DNA from: Didymodactylos carnosus | Lineage: Eukaryota > Rotifera > Eurotatoria > Philodinida > Philodinidae | Length of the DNA stretch: 58,215 nucleotides | Reading direction: 5' to 3' | NCBI GenBank assembly: GCA_905250885.1 | Contig: CAJNOQ010000269.1 | Location: 1 to 58,215 of the forward strand | Shown here: piece by piece, positions 1 to 14,829 of the stretch | How positions within the stretch are numbered: position 1 is the first letter of the stretch | Layout: every line of letters starts with the position of its first letter | Translations under genes and position numbers: made by a program | The notes under the pieces: model-generated | Told to the model about the DNA's origin: nothing | The model's input: the letters and a program-made list of their open reading frames with translations, nothing else | Databases searched by the model: none

Positions 1-3000
1 TCTGAGTACATCGAAACTATATATCTTTGATTTTAACTAGAATTATTCATTTACCAATATTATTACAGCTAAATTTCATCAGTAGGTATATACTACAAAA
101 GTCGAATCGAATTATTTCTATTTGCTTCGCTAAGGTTGTAGAGAGATGTACATCGTAAACATGTTATTCTGTTTTAGGGGCTTTTTTCTCATTAGACGAA
201 CAAATTTTATTCTAGATTTACTATAGAAAAAAGTTATATTATGACGAAAAAATAAAAGTCTAATTCTATCTTGAATAATCCAATTTTCTAAGTCTAAAAG
301 TACTTGTCATACAATTAGAGCAAGTAAAATAGATAGAAGTTTATATTAGAAGATATCCATTTGTCGACTTAATAGAATCATTAAATGTTAATAATTTCTT
401 TTGCCATATAAAAATATCACTGTAAATAATGACGCCAACATCCTTGTATAACCAATAATAGTTCAATAACAACAACCGACATGCATTGATTTTCTATTCC
501 AAAAATATTAAATAAATGATACATGCCAGCAATTTTAAATAGATTTTATCAGTTTGTAAACATTAAATTCTTGTAACAATTAGTATTTTTAATGACAATG
601 AGGTACGTGTTTCGTTTTTAATGCGCTAACTGTCAATCTAACCGATGCATTCCATCGTAGATCAGTTATATTTTTTTTTATTCATAGAAACACACCAGAC
701 AAAAGTTATTCTTTTTTTTGACAGTTTACCTCATTTTTAGAGCATCACATCATATACAATTAATTATTAGGCTAGACGAAGTTGGTATATAAAGAAAAGC
801 GAAAAATATGTAATGAAAAAACTAGTTGAATACCAACAACATAAAACAAATATTATTCATAAACGATGCATGTTTCGTGATTGATATCATTGCACTATTC
901 ACAGGAACTAATCATGATTTCAAAAAATTTTATTAAACTTTTCAATCAAGAAAAAACTTTTTTTTCCTGTTACAATAATCAATAAAAAAAAAAGAAATAA
1001 AAGCCAAAACGTTTTAGTTCAAGTTCTATCTCCATTTCTAACGTTCAGCCAAGTAGTCTGTTCAGTCAAGTAGTCTGTGAGATAATAATACCTCGAAAAC
1101 AAGTACGTGTAGTTTTTAAGAAATGTAGGTCAGAAGAGGCTCATTTTTGTAAAAGTAGATTCTGTGACTAATTTTATTATGTAGAAAGAAAAAGTACTGA
1201 AGAACTGCTTTGAACAAATCTTAAGATGAATTTTTTTTTCTCATAGTGTATGAATTTTTGAAACTGTGAAATTGCCTGTAAATCGATCAAAAAATGTTAC
1301 AAATTGACATGCGATTAGAATAATGGTATCACTGACGGATTAATTATCGAAGAAGCGGAACAGACTGTTCTAGTGATATGTAAAATAAGTTTTTAAATGG
1401 GGAGAATGAATCACTATATCCAAAAATAACACTAATCGACAGGAAAATAACTCAAGAACCAAATGGTAGTTCACTTAGATCGATACTTTGAAATTAACGT
1501 TATCAAAAGCGTCTCGAAACAATATAATCAATTATATTGGAAAAGTTGGAAAATGAGAGAGTATGAGATTTTTATATAATTTTTAAGCTAAAAAAGGCTT
1601 TGGATATTTCGTTTAAAAATTTTAACACTCTTGACTTTGTTTCACATAAATAAGAGTTTGATAAAAATTAAAACATATTAAAAATACAACAAAATAATAT
1701 TCATTTTGTTATTCATTTATATCGTACAGTTGAAAAGTTACATTTACGTAGTAACAGAATTCAGTTATCAGATTTTTAGCTGAATATTATTTTATCTTCT
1801 AAACAAAACTCTCTATTTGATATATAATTGACAATAACTGTAAAAATCTCTCGAAAAGTTATATTTTTAATGAAAATAACTTGCATAAAGTCTCACTGTG
1901 ATAGCATAATCTACTGGTTCGATCACATAATATCAAATGTAAAGTTGTGCGTCTTGTACGTGTCTTCGGCTTACTTAATAAGATCTAAAAATTTGATGAA
2001 CTTTGACGAAGAAAGCAAAGAACACTTAGTACGCATGTAGGATGAAAGAGAGACACTTATTTCTTTGTTACAAGGGAATGTTTCTTTCCAAGGTTTTGAA
2101 TTTAAACGGATAATTTTCTTGTTAAAGATTAGACCATATCTTCCAACTATAGACCTGTTTGCCAGCACAATAATAACAACAACATCTGATACACATACGT
2201 CAATCGCTCGCAGACAGCTCGGACTTAAAAGTATTTTTATTTATCTATATATACATAAAAACAGAAACAACAACAGAAAAAAATAGAAAAAAGGAAGGAT
2301 TCCAGAATATTTCGAGCACACAATGTTAATGAGAGGAAAAAATAAATGAATGACGTAAAATAATGAACAAAAACATTCAATAAAACGAGAAATATATGAC
2401 TCATATTTCATGCAAAGACACAGGTACTTGAAAAGACAAAATGACAAACAAATACAACAAAAGAAAATTAATAATACATTGTAAATAAATTAACATAATT
2501 AAAACGAGTTAGAGCCACAAGTCAAATGAGTATCAAGAAAATGATAATGGCTCCATAAGGACACCAAAACATCGGTTAAATTAATTTTAATTAATAAATA
2601 ATAAATTTCGTTACACAATTATGGCAGCTGCTGTTACATTAAAAAATCTGTACTAAATTAATATAAACAGTAGTAGTTAACTAGTCAACAAATAATCATT
2701 GTTTCTTTTCCTGAGAAGCGAGAGTTTGACAATAAATTATTGTCAAGAATTTTAATGTTTAGAATAAAAATCAGGACAAAAAATATTTGGCACAGAATTT
2801 TGCAAGACTAAAACAAACGTGCTTTATTTCATTAAGTCGAACTGAGTGAAACGATAGGTATGGCTACTGGTCATGTGATATTCTTCATAGTGAATATATA
2901 CTCTACAGTACTTGATATGATGAAAGTAATAGCAGAATGTATAATGGGATAATAAATCAGCTGAAGATATGTCAATATGAATAATATGTCGTAGAAGATA

Positions 3001-4004
3001 AATATACGTGAATAAAATTCGAAATATTGTTTTTGCTGTTAAAGGAGAAAACACAATGTTTCATTTACTTTTTACATTTCTCACGATATCGATCTTCCTG
3101 CATGTCTAATTCTTGTTAAACATTCTCTTTCTGAAAAAAGGCCAAACTATTATGACTTTCTGGATGTGTTCTAATTTCGTCTGTTTTTCGTTTTATTCAG
3201 TCGATTTTCCAACCTTCCCGCAGGGCAGTTGGCTCTCTAGTTCTTTATTTCTCCTTTATATCTTGCTATTAAATAGAAAGCGTGTTTGTTTGAGACTTAT
3301 TGTCAACAAAAAAAAAAACGCCACACTATTTATAGAACAAAGTCAAAAAACAGAACATTCACTTGTGGCTTGTTCTACGTTCATCTCATCTTAAGCCTGC
3401 GCTCATATGAAACGAAGCAATTACATAGCAAAACATATATTAAACTAAAGTAGCTGTGAAATAACAAAAATGTAGGTATTTATCAAGTGTTGTTCACCTT
3501 AAATATCGAATAGAAAATTTGTAATTCTATTGAAAATGTTGTATTATATGTACGAATGAAGGCAAACAAGACTATTGTGTCGACAAAGAAAACAACAGAC
3601 ACTTGTTGACCGGGATAAATTATTTAACTATTCACTTAGCAAATAAAAAAGAATGAAAGAGAGAACACAAAATTGAAAAAACAACAAGTCTATCACTGTG
3701 TTATTTTATTATTTTTCTACGTTTTTTTAAAATGAGAAAAATTCTATTCCACCAATATTAAACACACACCGGGAGACATATAAAGAAAATGGTGTTTTTG
3801 TACAATGATTCGATTTTTTTTTTTCTAATGAGAAATATATTTACAAATAAAAAAAAAGAAACTAAATCTGCACAAGAGGAAAGAAGAGTACTGTGAATAT
3901 TGCACTGGTTACAATAAAATAGGTTTTCTTTTCAGAACTTCTAATATTTTCTATTTTGTTATTAACAATATATACACAATCGTATAATACACAAAAAATT
4001 AGAT
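1..4004. other. A+T-rich intergenic stretch, no gene recognised
   Basis: Only short open frames without recognisable domains or paired splice signals occur here, and none reads as a conserved exon. A 17-bp direct repeat (two copies, one mismatch) lies at 1045-1078. The right end probably contains the 3' UTR of the leftward kinase gene that stops at 4005. No tRNA-like fold or transposon protein was seen. Confidence 0.6.
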
Positions 4005-6304
4005 CTATTCTCGTTTTTCCATTGTTGGTGTCGTAGCAACTGTTGTTGTTGTTGTACTTTTTTCTATTAATATATCCTTTAAAAATTCCATTATTTTATT
4101 TAAACCAAATAAATAACCATTATCTGGTCCAGTATGTAATGATCCTACATCGGAACTAGTGGGTGCACGCAATGAATGAGCAAAATCAATCATTCTTATA
4201 TCAATTAATCTAGATTCATCTGACATTGATTGCTCTTGTTGCTGTTGTGAACCTTCATAAATAATCAATAAACTACCACTATAAAATCGATATCGTGAAA
4301 GTGTACATATAACCGTATATAATGTATGTAAACGTTCCAGTATTGGTTGAATAACATCAGTACGTATTTGTACACCATTGTCTAAATATTGTCGAAGTGT
4401 TTGTTTAAATCCATCAATAGTTAAACTACGACCAGCATATTTATCGAAAAACATATAACGGCCAGAATTAGCTTGATAAACCTTAAAAGAGGTAGGTATA
4501 TATAGAAGTTAGTATTAAACATTAACATAGGTTTATGAGTGAGAAATTTTCGGCGCTCAAATCGTCTTTTGATCGCGTGCATAAACTTAAAACTTAATGT
4601 AGTGGCAAACGTGACATCATGTTGCATCATTTCTTATAATTTAGTCTTCTTGAAGAACTTTTAGAACATCCTGTTCATTCACTCCTTGCATGCTCATCTT
4701 AGCGATTTTAGATTATTTCAACAAACAGGAGAGTACATCCAAATACAATGAACCCGCATAAACTTTACAAAACCTACAGCAATCTCGATTAAAAACAAGC
4801 ACATTCATTTATTTATGAACAAAGATCCTTTTTTAGCTACGAAGTGCCCACTAGCCTCATGCTAGTACGATGTAGAATTTTCAGCAACATACTCATCTGT
4901 CCTGTCGATTTAGGTCACAGATCAGTAACTGCATACATTGTGCACGACATCATAGCTGGTCAAACATATAGTCAGACGGCGTCACGTATGTTCTACAGAA
5001 CGTTTTCTCAAGTTATATATATTTTTTAAATAAATGCCCAGACCACTAGCTGATATACCTTAATCCCATGTGTCGACAATTATGAACATTAAAAAATGCG
5101 ATAAAAGTAATTTTTTTCTATCTTAAACAATTATAAATATCACAGGAAAACAGAATAGTGAATTACCTGCATGCCGCAAACTCTTGTACCTAATGTTGAT
5201 GATGTTGATAATTCACATTTTTGTATTTTTGATAATTTTTTTTTATCTGAATCTACATCACCATACTGACGTTTACCCATTTTTAAATCTAACACACATG
5301 GATATTTAAAACGTGCCGTAATATTTTCAAGCAACATAAAAGCTGTTGAAAAAGAACATAAAATATTAAAATATGTTTAAAAAAACTTTAAAAGTATAAT
5401 TAAAACTTACTTTCTGAGACTGTATGTTCTACATTATTTCCCATCATTTGATGCATCTTTTCTTCTTGTTGTTTACACATTTTTAAACACCATGGATTTA
5501 TTTTTGCTACTGTTTTACTTTGTTCATAATTTATAACATCAAGTAAACCAGTAGATGATGGAAATATTATTGAACTTTCTACATGACCATCTTTAAAACA
5601 TCTTAACAAATATAATATAATTTTCAATAAAATTTAGATAAACAAATATGAATAACATACTGTGTAGATTTTTTTAAACTATTTGTACAATTCAATTTTG
5701 ATACTTCTGATGTTGTATTTATCGCTGATGCTTGTGGTTTTAAATCAATTCGATTATTTGTTGATGATTGACGTTGACTTATTTGTTCAGATAATGATAT
5801 ATCATCTTCTACTTGACTATTATTACTTTCAGAATGATCATGAGATGCAACAAGTGTAATGACTCCATTCTCATCGACATGATATTGAACAGTAATTATA
5901 CCTTTAACAAAAATGAAAACAAAAAAACTGATGTTAAATATAGTCTTATCTATTATTTGTATAAAAAACACTATTACCTCTATATTCGGGTGTAAATGTT
6001 TTGAGCATCTCGGGCATCAATTGATAAAAATCTACTTCATGAGGATCTCCCAATTTACATATTGTATTTTTATCATATTCAAACATACTATTATGACCAC
6101 CAACCTAAGAAAAAGAAACAGAATAAAAATACTTTTTTTTAGTTTTTATAGAAAAACTAACGATATTCTAGCTTTAAGAAAGATTCTGTTAAACCTCGTT
6201 TTTTACCAACACAAAAAGCAAGAAAAAAGAAGACAACATACCTGATGGAAGAATGGTACCAATTTAACCGGTTTCTTACACGCATAATTGTTCATTAAGA
6301 CCAT
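4005..6304 (-). CDS. IP6K: Inositol hexakisphosphate kinase (IP6K family)
   Basis: Makes inositol pyrophosphate from inositol hexakisphosphate and ATP in cytosol and nucleus (family knowledge). Six exons in transcript order: 6304-6242, 6104-5978, 5901-5661, 5601-5411, 5342-5167, 4481-4005; all joins keep frame and give 424 aa, close to animal IP6Ks. Seen directly: an N-terminal block [11 protein letters not shown] then FTPEYRG; the inositol-phosphate kinase signature PCVLDLKMG at about residues 222-230; [13 protein letters not shown] around 331-343; and the metal-binding motif IDFAHS at about 364-369. Residues 70-140 are Ser/Asn-rich linker, as in relatives. The last intron (4482-5166) is much longer than the others. 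The start is the first Met of the exon; unlike other genes here, no acceptor-like AG lies close upstream, so a further 5' exon is possible. Family assignment is firm; paralogue number is not assigned. Confidence 0.93.
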
Positions 6305-9300
6305 TGAATCAAATCACACAAAGAAAATGAAATAATGAATATGCAAACACTATTTACAAATGAAGAAAAAATCCCAGTCTTAAATCGATTCGTAGCAATT
6401 AGAGATAATTTATAATAAACGAAGATTAAGTGATGAAGTTAATCGTAATATTTTGTTATTGTTTCGCAAATACAATCTAGAAACAATAATAAAACAAAAA
6501 TAAATGCGATTGTTTAAATATTATTTTTTTTATTACTTTTATACCCAACAGAATGAAAAAAAACGAAGAGAAAAGAAAACAGCTGACTGTCAGAATGTAT
6601 ACTTGACTTTGTTTTTATATTGTTGAAAATAAGTATGTCGAAAACTGACATCAATAACACACATTAACCACAAATAATTTAATGTGACACCACAAAATAA
6701 CTAAAATAAGTTCAAATTAACAAACCAATGACCGCATTCACGGTACTAATCACATGATAAGACAAGACAGAAGGGAAGATGATTTTGACTAGTATGTGAT
6801 TTCATCTATACTATCATCAATTTTTAATTTGTTTATCAACATATTGAAGACAATCTCTTTCTTTTGTCGAAATCATGATCAATAGCGAATCTAGACGCTT
6901 TTCGGTTAGATATTCAAAAGTTTCGAATGAAATTATGTACTAATCATTTCAAACCTAATGATAAAAGCCCGAGTAGGCAATGTAGACCGCGAATTAGCTA
7001 AATCTTTGATCATAATGACATTTAATCAAATATCGAACCTACCAGGAAAATGTACGTAGAAAACCGAGACAATTATATTTCTTTCGAAATGATATGACTG
7101 ATTTTTTGTATTGAACTTGATTAACAATTGTTTGCTGAAAATTATACTATTTCTAATAAGAAAATAACATAAAATATCATTATGTCAATTGTGGTATTAC
7201 ATAAATAATCGTACAAACACTTTTCTGTAAGAAATTATGGAATTAACAGAAAAACAAGATATATATATATATACATATTATTTAAAATGTGTATCTATCT
7301 ATTTGATTATACATTATTCACATTACCATAATTCACCTGTTTGACCAAAAATAAAAGAAGCGAAACATTTTTTTTTTTTATTTGTTCTACAAAACAACAA
7401 GGTCATGATCTAAACGAGATATTCGAGTATAATCTTCACATAGGTTAAATTTCACGTGATTTTATTATTTGAATGAATAATATTTTAAGCTCGCTGATCG
7501 ATGATATTACAACAGAAAAAACGAATAGTTTGAGTAAAATTTAATTTTATCAATCAAAATGGGGAAACAAATCTGTAAACTATTTATCTATCTTCAAGAG
7601 TACATGAAGTATGAAAACATAAATGTAATATAATATAAAGAATTCTTGATATTTAATCTCCTAGCTAAAATACTAAATATAAAAATAACTATTGTCAATA
7701 AACGATTATTTCGATTTCATGTCAATTATTGATCATACTGCTCTAATGACATTTTTTTTATTTACTCCATATATAGATATAATCATTGTACTATTTCGTC
7801 GTTTTAATATTTTCCTACGCAGGTAAAACGATCGTTTTGACAGTTTACAGACAGGGAAAAAAGAATACATGTCAAAAATAATTACTTTTTAGAATAATGA
7901 GAATGAAAGAAAAAAAAAGAAATAGTCTCGTGTACCCCATTACTTGATTTAAACTTTCTAATACATACTACTCCTAATATGGCTAAGCAAACAGAAATTA
8001 AAACTATTAAATAACTTCTATATGGATACAATATACACACGATTATCAGATGGAGTCATCTATGTGTCGACACATTCACACAACTCCGAGTCAAAACAAT
8101 ATCAGACACGTTTAGTTTCATTGATATCAAATCAACTGAATAACACACATTATGCAAAAATAGGCTCATTTTCAATAAATTATAAACTAAATGAAGTTAA
8201 GAGTGATTGACAAATTGAATAACAAAACAATAATATTTATGTTTATTATAGGATTCTCTTTCTACTACACGTACATAAACCATCAAAACTTTTCCAAGAA
8301 AACACAAAAATCTTTCCCAAAGAAAGAGTGACGTGATCATGTTGTTTTGTCTTATTTACCTTGATAATATAATACTATTTTGGATCATCTCTGATAATTT
8401 GGAAAATGTTCTCTTGAATTAATTTTTGCTTCATTCAAGGAAATATTCAAAAACTTTCTCTTAGATTTTGTTTCGATGTTGAGATAGTATAAATTCAAAT
8501 TTCAAAAATTTTTTCGACATAATTTTTTGTTTCACCGAGTGTCATTCCCGTGTATGAGTAGATTTTGTACGTATGGTTTACAGACTGACGGTTTCAAATC
8601 AAAGTTACTCAAGAAAGCAAAGTTGAATAGCGAGTTACTCAGAGGTGAACTTTCTCCTAAAATGTTTTAAAAATCATAAAAACTTTCTTACTTTCGGGCA
8701 AAAATTCTGAAATCTCCAGGGAAATCCGATATCGTGGCAATATTCTTATATTTTTACTATGCTACCAAATTCACTATAAAGAATAATTATAATATAATGT
8801 GGAACCATATACATACACATCGAAACGTATATTTCAGAACAATTTGCTGTTGTAAGATATTGTGAATCCGTGTTGTTCTGTTTTTTTCTTCGTTATACCG
8901 TTAGTTACTCATTACAGTACCGTATTGTGATTGCTAACATATGTATTTTATTTACGTTTTCATCTCAAAAATTCTATTCTATTCTAAATTTCGAATTAGA
9001 CTACTTATTTTAAAATCTTTTTTATTTTCCAAAAGCAACTTCTTTTAATAATGACACTTTTCATTTCAGTTCTCTTTCGAGTTCATCGAACATGTCTTTG
9101 AGTTGTTTTTGACTTGTTTCGATAACAGAGTGAGCGACCGTCATATCGACTTTATTTTAGTTAATTACTATTGTTAATAAGGTTACTAACTCGAAAAAAT
9201 TGAAAAAGTCGAATTTAATCTCAATATAATTTTTAACAAATATCATATAGACACTCTATGGGTTTGCAGATGGGTCTGTTATGCCATTTATATTGTATGA

Positions 9301-11259
9301 TGTGGGTACATTCTGTTTTCTGCGACTGTACTTCAAGATATCATTAAACTAAGCTTGTCTATCCACGCAACGGCTCACATTTTCGTAAGTTGCTCATGTT
9401 TTGTCAAGATTGTAGACTTTCGAGAGACGCTCTTACAGAGCTCAGAGAGATCTCATTTTGTGATGGAAACATTTTTCTTTGAAATGATAATCAAGCGAAC
9501 GCTAACAACTGATACAACGACTGTACAGGTTTTAAACTAAACGCATGATATATTTCAACAATCTCAAAACTCATTGAGTTATCCATGTTTGCTCAATTGT
9601 CTAAACATTAGTAACCTACGAAAAAGTGGACCGTTGCAGGCCGTAAGGTCCAGAAAGCATACACTGGAACAAATCATAACTGATTTAAAAAAATATATTC
9701 ATGTGAAAAAATGTTATATTTTAGACTCCTGAAATGTCTTTGAAACACCTCAATGACTCTCAAATCATGACAAAAAATCATAGCCTCAGAATCTTATATT
9801 TATGCTAGACTTACGATAATTGACAAACAATCGTCGAACTAATACGTTCTTGAAAAAGAGAACGATATTTTTTGAAATTTCTGTTCAGTCACAATAATTA
9901 TTTTAAAATATTTATTCCTGAACTAGAAAGAAAATACTTTCCAAAACGCAGTTGCATTCGATGCTCACTTTTAAAAATAAGTGTTTGAGGAAAGGTAGTA
10001 AGCGACGCGTGACAGAAAGAAAATTTTCATACCTTCTATAGACAAGATCACATGCAAAAACACAGATAATTAGTTAATTTCTCAAGCGGAAATACATGCA
10101 TGAAATAGGTCAGACGTTGTCTCAGACAGTTGACTGTAGCAAACGCTTTGGTTGTTTACATAAATAAAAGCTTTTGTAATATTCTCCTCCGCATTTTTCA
10201 GATCGCTTTTCCAACAGAAGAGCCGCTGAAAAAAAAATGAGAATGAATTGTTGTGTTGTTGATTAAACGATCGAACGCTCAAACGCACTCCGCCATGTTT
10301 TTTCTTTTTCCAGATTTTCAGTAGCGGTCCAATCAAAAGAATGGAATAAGAAGAGGTCGTACGCACCCTGGTAAACGATACCATTCAAAGCTGAAAGCCA
10401 CTAGCTATTGTAACTTATCTTTTTTTATGAAAGCAACTGGATTATCATTTTTAGACTCAAAGGGCGACATTTTGACATTTTTTATATACAGCGTTGAAGA
10501 CGCTATGGGAATTTCCATATGTGTTATCAGATTTTAAATCTGTTAACACACTATGTTAAACTGCATAGATCCAAAATCAATCGAGATAATATAAGTTACA
10601 ATGACACCATCGAATAAGATAGCAATATCCTTATTATATCAAAAAATGAGCTGAATGGGACCGGACCACAAACAAACAAGGAATTGTTTGGAGGGTTTCA
10701 TAAGTCATACCTAGCTCGTCTAACTCTTTTGTAACGGGTACTTCAGAAGAAATTGCTCTCTTGGTATTTTCGTCTCCTTTTTCTTCTATCGATCTGCGCT
10801 ACTTCTTTTTGCAAAAGATGCGCCTTGAAATACTCTACAACATCATACCGTAAACTATAATTTAGTTTACGTGTACAATAGTAACATCATCGAACAACAA
10901 CTGTACCAACTTTGACAGATTAGCCAACAGCGGACGGTAATGAAAGAACAAGCATATAGTGAACGACCTGTGGCATAATCCAATGTTTTGGAGCCATTGA
11001 CATAATGTTTGTTCTAACTTCATTGTATTTCAAACTGTTGTCAAAATGTTTAACTGATGTTTTCTCCCTTCTCTTTCGTTTTTTGAGTTCTTGATCCGGC
11101 TGTGTTAGTCTGTTAATTCGCGATAGTCAATGAATTTTTATGTAGCAACCTTTACGAAAAAGAAAACCTTTTGATATGAGAAGATCTGTCAAAAATAAAG
11201 TGTTTCTTAAGGTAACTGACATACTGATTTCACTATGTTTTCTCTTCGGGAACACAATC
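6305..11259. other. Long A+T-rich spacer, no gene recognised
   Basis: Nearly 5 kb with only short open frames (for example 8022-8210, 9355-9540, and 10082-10384 on the minus strand) that show no recognisable motif and no good flanking splice sites. The right part (10000-11200) is slightly richer in G+C. It may hold promoter sequence for the kinase gene starting at 6304 and old degraded repeats. I see nothing that can be named. Confidence 0.55.
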
Positions 11260-11990
11260 CCAAGTCGTTCATTCCTGACTCAGGATCCGGTCGAAGTCGG
11301 CCCGATCCGATGCCGGAAGGCATTGGGTTCCTGCAAAATCCGTCCCAATCTGTGGTGGATTGCATCCTATTGCCCGGATTCCGATCGGAAATTGTATGGA
11401 AAGGATCCCACCGTCAGAAAATAGCATCGGAAACCACCGGGTTTCATCTGATTTAAAGGTAATTTTTCTAGCTGTTAAAAGCTAATATTTAGCCATAAAT
11501 ATCTTTCTTCGTGTTTACTATTTATTTTTTGAATCAGTTCCTGGGACTAGCCCAAGGTGTGTGTGACTGACTGAGTCACACGTCTTCGAACAGCAGTGAG
11601 TTTCGATGACTCACGCTGTTCAGTGTGAAAACTTGGAGAAAAATAATCTCGTGTTTCTTGTTCTACAGTGTAGTATTTATACTAAAAACGCCAAGAAACA
11701 AATTGATGAAATTTATTCATCGTACAGAGCAGCAAACGGAAAGCCAGGGCTATAGGTGGATGAATCTGTTCACTTCCGACCACCAGATTCGAACGGGTTC
11801 GGTCATAGGTGCGGTGGTCGAATTCACCTTAGTTCCAGACATTGGAATATAATGGAAGAAACAGAAATGGAACGAAATCCGCTCATCGGATCCGATCAGA
11901 CGTCATACAGCCGGAAATAGTCGGAATGAAACGGATCCTTCGGGATTCGACAGGACGTTTTTCACCTGGGATGCAATCAAGGTGAATCAT
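11260..11990. repeat. G+C-richer block with reiterated GGATCC/CCGATC words and hairpins
   Basis: Composition changes abruptly from the A+T-rich surroundings. The words GGATCC, CCGATC, TCGGAA and CCGGAA recur at 11280-11420 and again at 11880-11960. Between them are two neat hairpins: 11562-11583 (GTGTGACT/AGTCACAC) and 11590-11622 (GAACAGC-GTGAGT with its complement). A third inverted pair, GACCACC/GGTGGTC, lies around 11778-11820. This resembles the ends and core of a non-autonomous DNA transposon, but I could not define termini or a target-site duplication. Confidence 0.45.
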
Positions 11991-14829
11991 TCATCTTAGG
12001 CCCGCCTTGAGGTTGAGCTTAAAGTAACAGCAGTTTTATTTGTTAACACGCTTTCTATTTGTTATAGAAACTATGTTAACGGTTTTGAAATTCTAGAAAA
12101 ATTTTGATTGTTATTCTAAAACAGCTTCAATCTTAGACTTCTCTAACTTCTTTCGTGTATTTATCAACTAAGCTTCGATGTATAACTGGTATTTCATCTC
12201 AAAATAGAAGTGAGAGCGGTCAATGTCTTATGGTTCGCGTGTGAATATTACCGATTAGGTAACGTTTGCTGTATGTGAAGAAAACATTCGCACCTGGATG
12301 TCCTACAATACTTAACGTTAATTTGTTTCTTACGTTAAGAATCCCATATTTCGTTTAGAGGTTAAGCTGCCATTTTGTTTTTCCCGCTTCTTACGTAACA
12401 TTTCGTTTTCTTTCCTTCCGTTAGTTATCAAGTATGTGAGTTCTAAATTTAGACGTAAGGCACAGAACAGGCCACATTATATTCGAATATAGCGAAATGC
12501 CATGCAAGTAATAAACGACTATAGCGATACCGTAATTTTTATTCCTTTTCTTCCTTTCGTTATCTATCAATCAATACTCATGTTTAACGACTACACGACG
12601 GCCCATCAGCTCAGCTGATGAAGAGAAAAAAAGCATGCCACCAGACGTAACTTTCAATGCTCTATTCAACTATATGTGAATTATTGCATTTGGTCAATGG
12701 ATCAAAACCGAGAAAAAAAACAGTAGAAGATGGGTCTCAAATACAGTGTTTGTCGTAAAGTGTGTGTGAAATCATAAAAAACAGCGCACAGAGCTCGCCG
12801 ACGTCTCACTTTGTAGAAAAAATGTTTGCTCTACATATGTAATGACTGAAAAATAGTTTGTATGTCCAGATCTTTGAGATTTGTATCAGAATTTAGAAAA
12901 GTAAGAAAACGATGAAACATATATCTGTCTCCAATATTTAGTGCATCATCTTAGTGTTTTAAAATGTTCTATTACATATAAATTGATACAGGATTCCCTC
13001 CCCTACAAAATGAAGTAAGATTTATTTTGGGATCGCCATATACATGGCTTATATTTAAAAGCATTGAGAAAAATGCAAATTTACAAATATGGAATATCTT
13101 ATAGCTTGGATGTTTTCGTGGCGCACTTTCAAATTTCCAGTTGAGCTTTTAGTCAGTCTTCTAGTCGATTTTAGCTGAATCTTGTTCATTATCATATCAT
13201 TTTAGCTGTATCTTGTTTTCTAAGTGACATATTTTTCTTTGCTTCCTCTTTCATCTTGATCAGTATCGATACTTGTATTAGACAAATTTGTAATTCTTTT
13301 GAATTATTACTGCTCAACGAAAAGGACATACCAAATTTCTGATCAAAAACGAATGAGCCAGGCTTCTACCAAATATGTATCGCGTTCGCTGTAGAAAGTG
13401 GAACTCTTTGAGAAAGATGCGGAAAAGTGTTCTTCTGTTTTTCCTTCCTGTAATATTTGGTGAGGAGAAGAGTTTCCTCAACCTTCTGGCATCATAACAA
13501 GTTTACAAAACAATCGTCAAAGATATGACGATTTTGTTGAGAAGATCTTCTCTTCTAACTCTGTCTCGCTATTGCTAGTCCGCAATGGGAGCGTCCATAT
13601 CTAAACCAGCAATGAAATACTATACCTTGTAGTATTAGACTTCTCACCCGGTTATCTTAAACATGGGTTAGGATTTTCGCAGATAATAATGTTCAGCGTA
13701 CTTTTTTCCACATTATGGATAATCATTTCTGATCGTCCTGCAACCAAAGAATTTTCAATGAAGACGACTTGAATGAGTAAATAGAGCAAGAACTGATTTC
13801 GATCTTCTCATTTGACTCTCATAATCATGATCGTGAAATCACTGTACACGACAAGAGAGTACTTCATCAAAATAAGCTCTATCAAAATGAGTGTTGATGA
13901 TCGTCCAATGACTTGATGTTGTTGTTTGCATATACTCAAATGAGTTGGAACTTTGGAAATCTTCAAAAATCTTCGTTTTGAACTTACTTAATCGTTAAAT
14001 GGAACAAAGCTAATCTCTCCAAGTGTCTTCAATAGAAAAAACTTGGTATGAGGTTTACGTCTGAGCTTGTCCATTGGTCATATACAGAGAGACACTAGAG
14101 TACGAACAAACGTGAATGTAGAAAATAGATTCAAACGCAGTCACCATATAGATATAGATAATGATTACTATAGTATGTTCATGTATCGCACAAGATAACA
14201 ATCGTCGTTTATAATTTACGGATGAATTTCTAGATTTAAAAAAGTATATTGAAAGAACACATTATAAAATGTTCGATTATACACTTCTCAACTATAAAAT
14301 TTGTTTTTAGCAACAAGGATGAGAATTAGTACATTTGTATTGCTTCCTACTGTCTTGGTACGAGAAACAGTGAGATAATGTTTTGGTATCATTGAAGTAT
14401 TTTGTTTAGCTTCTTATATTTTATAACTAAAATACTATTTTATTAATGCTACTTTTCTGTTTCTTTGTATGAAAAGTCAAGACTATGATATATCATTTAT
14501 AGAAGTTTCATACACATAAAACAATGCATGTTGAGTATCAAAAAGTAAATAAAGGATAGACATTCTGAAAAAAATTGGATATAACACATTTTTGTTAATT
14601 ATTCAATTTAACGGCTCACTCTTTTATAGAAATAAAACTTCACCAGATGATAAAGCGATTTTTGAGAAATGTACAGGTATAAAACAGCTGATGCAACAAA
14701 GGACTCAAAAATATATCGCAAATAAGACATATCTGACATAAAAGTTCTCCATCAAAGGAAACGACAAGTAGATAACAACAAGTCTCAAACATCAAGGAGG
14801 CATACTGAGATGATACGCTCATGTCGAAG
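11991..14829. other. Spacer between the hairpin block and TMEM231, no gene seen
   Basis: No recognisable exon. A perfect 17-nt odd palindrome is at 12604-12620 and a small hairpin (AAACAATCGTCA/TGACGATTTTGTT) around 13509-13539. A minus-strand open frame at 14640-14822 lies just downstream of the TMEM231 stop and is probably only 3' flanking sequence. Confidence 0.5.

Noticed and set aside
7255..7275. (TA)n tract as an origin or element end
   Set aside because: Short AT runs are common in this A+T-rich sequence and nothing around it supports a function.
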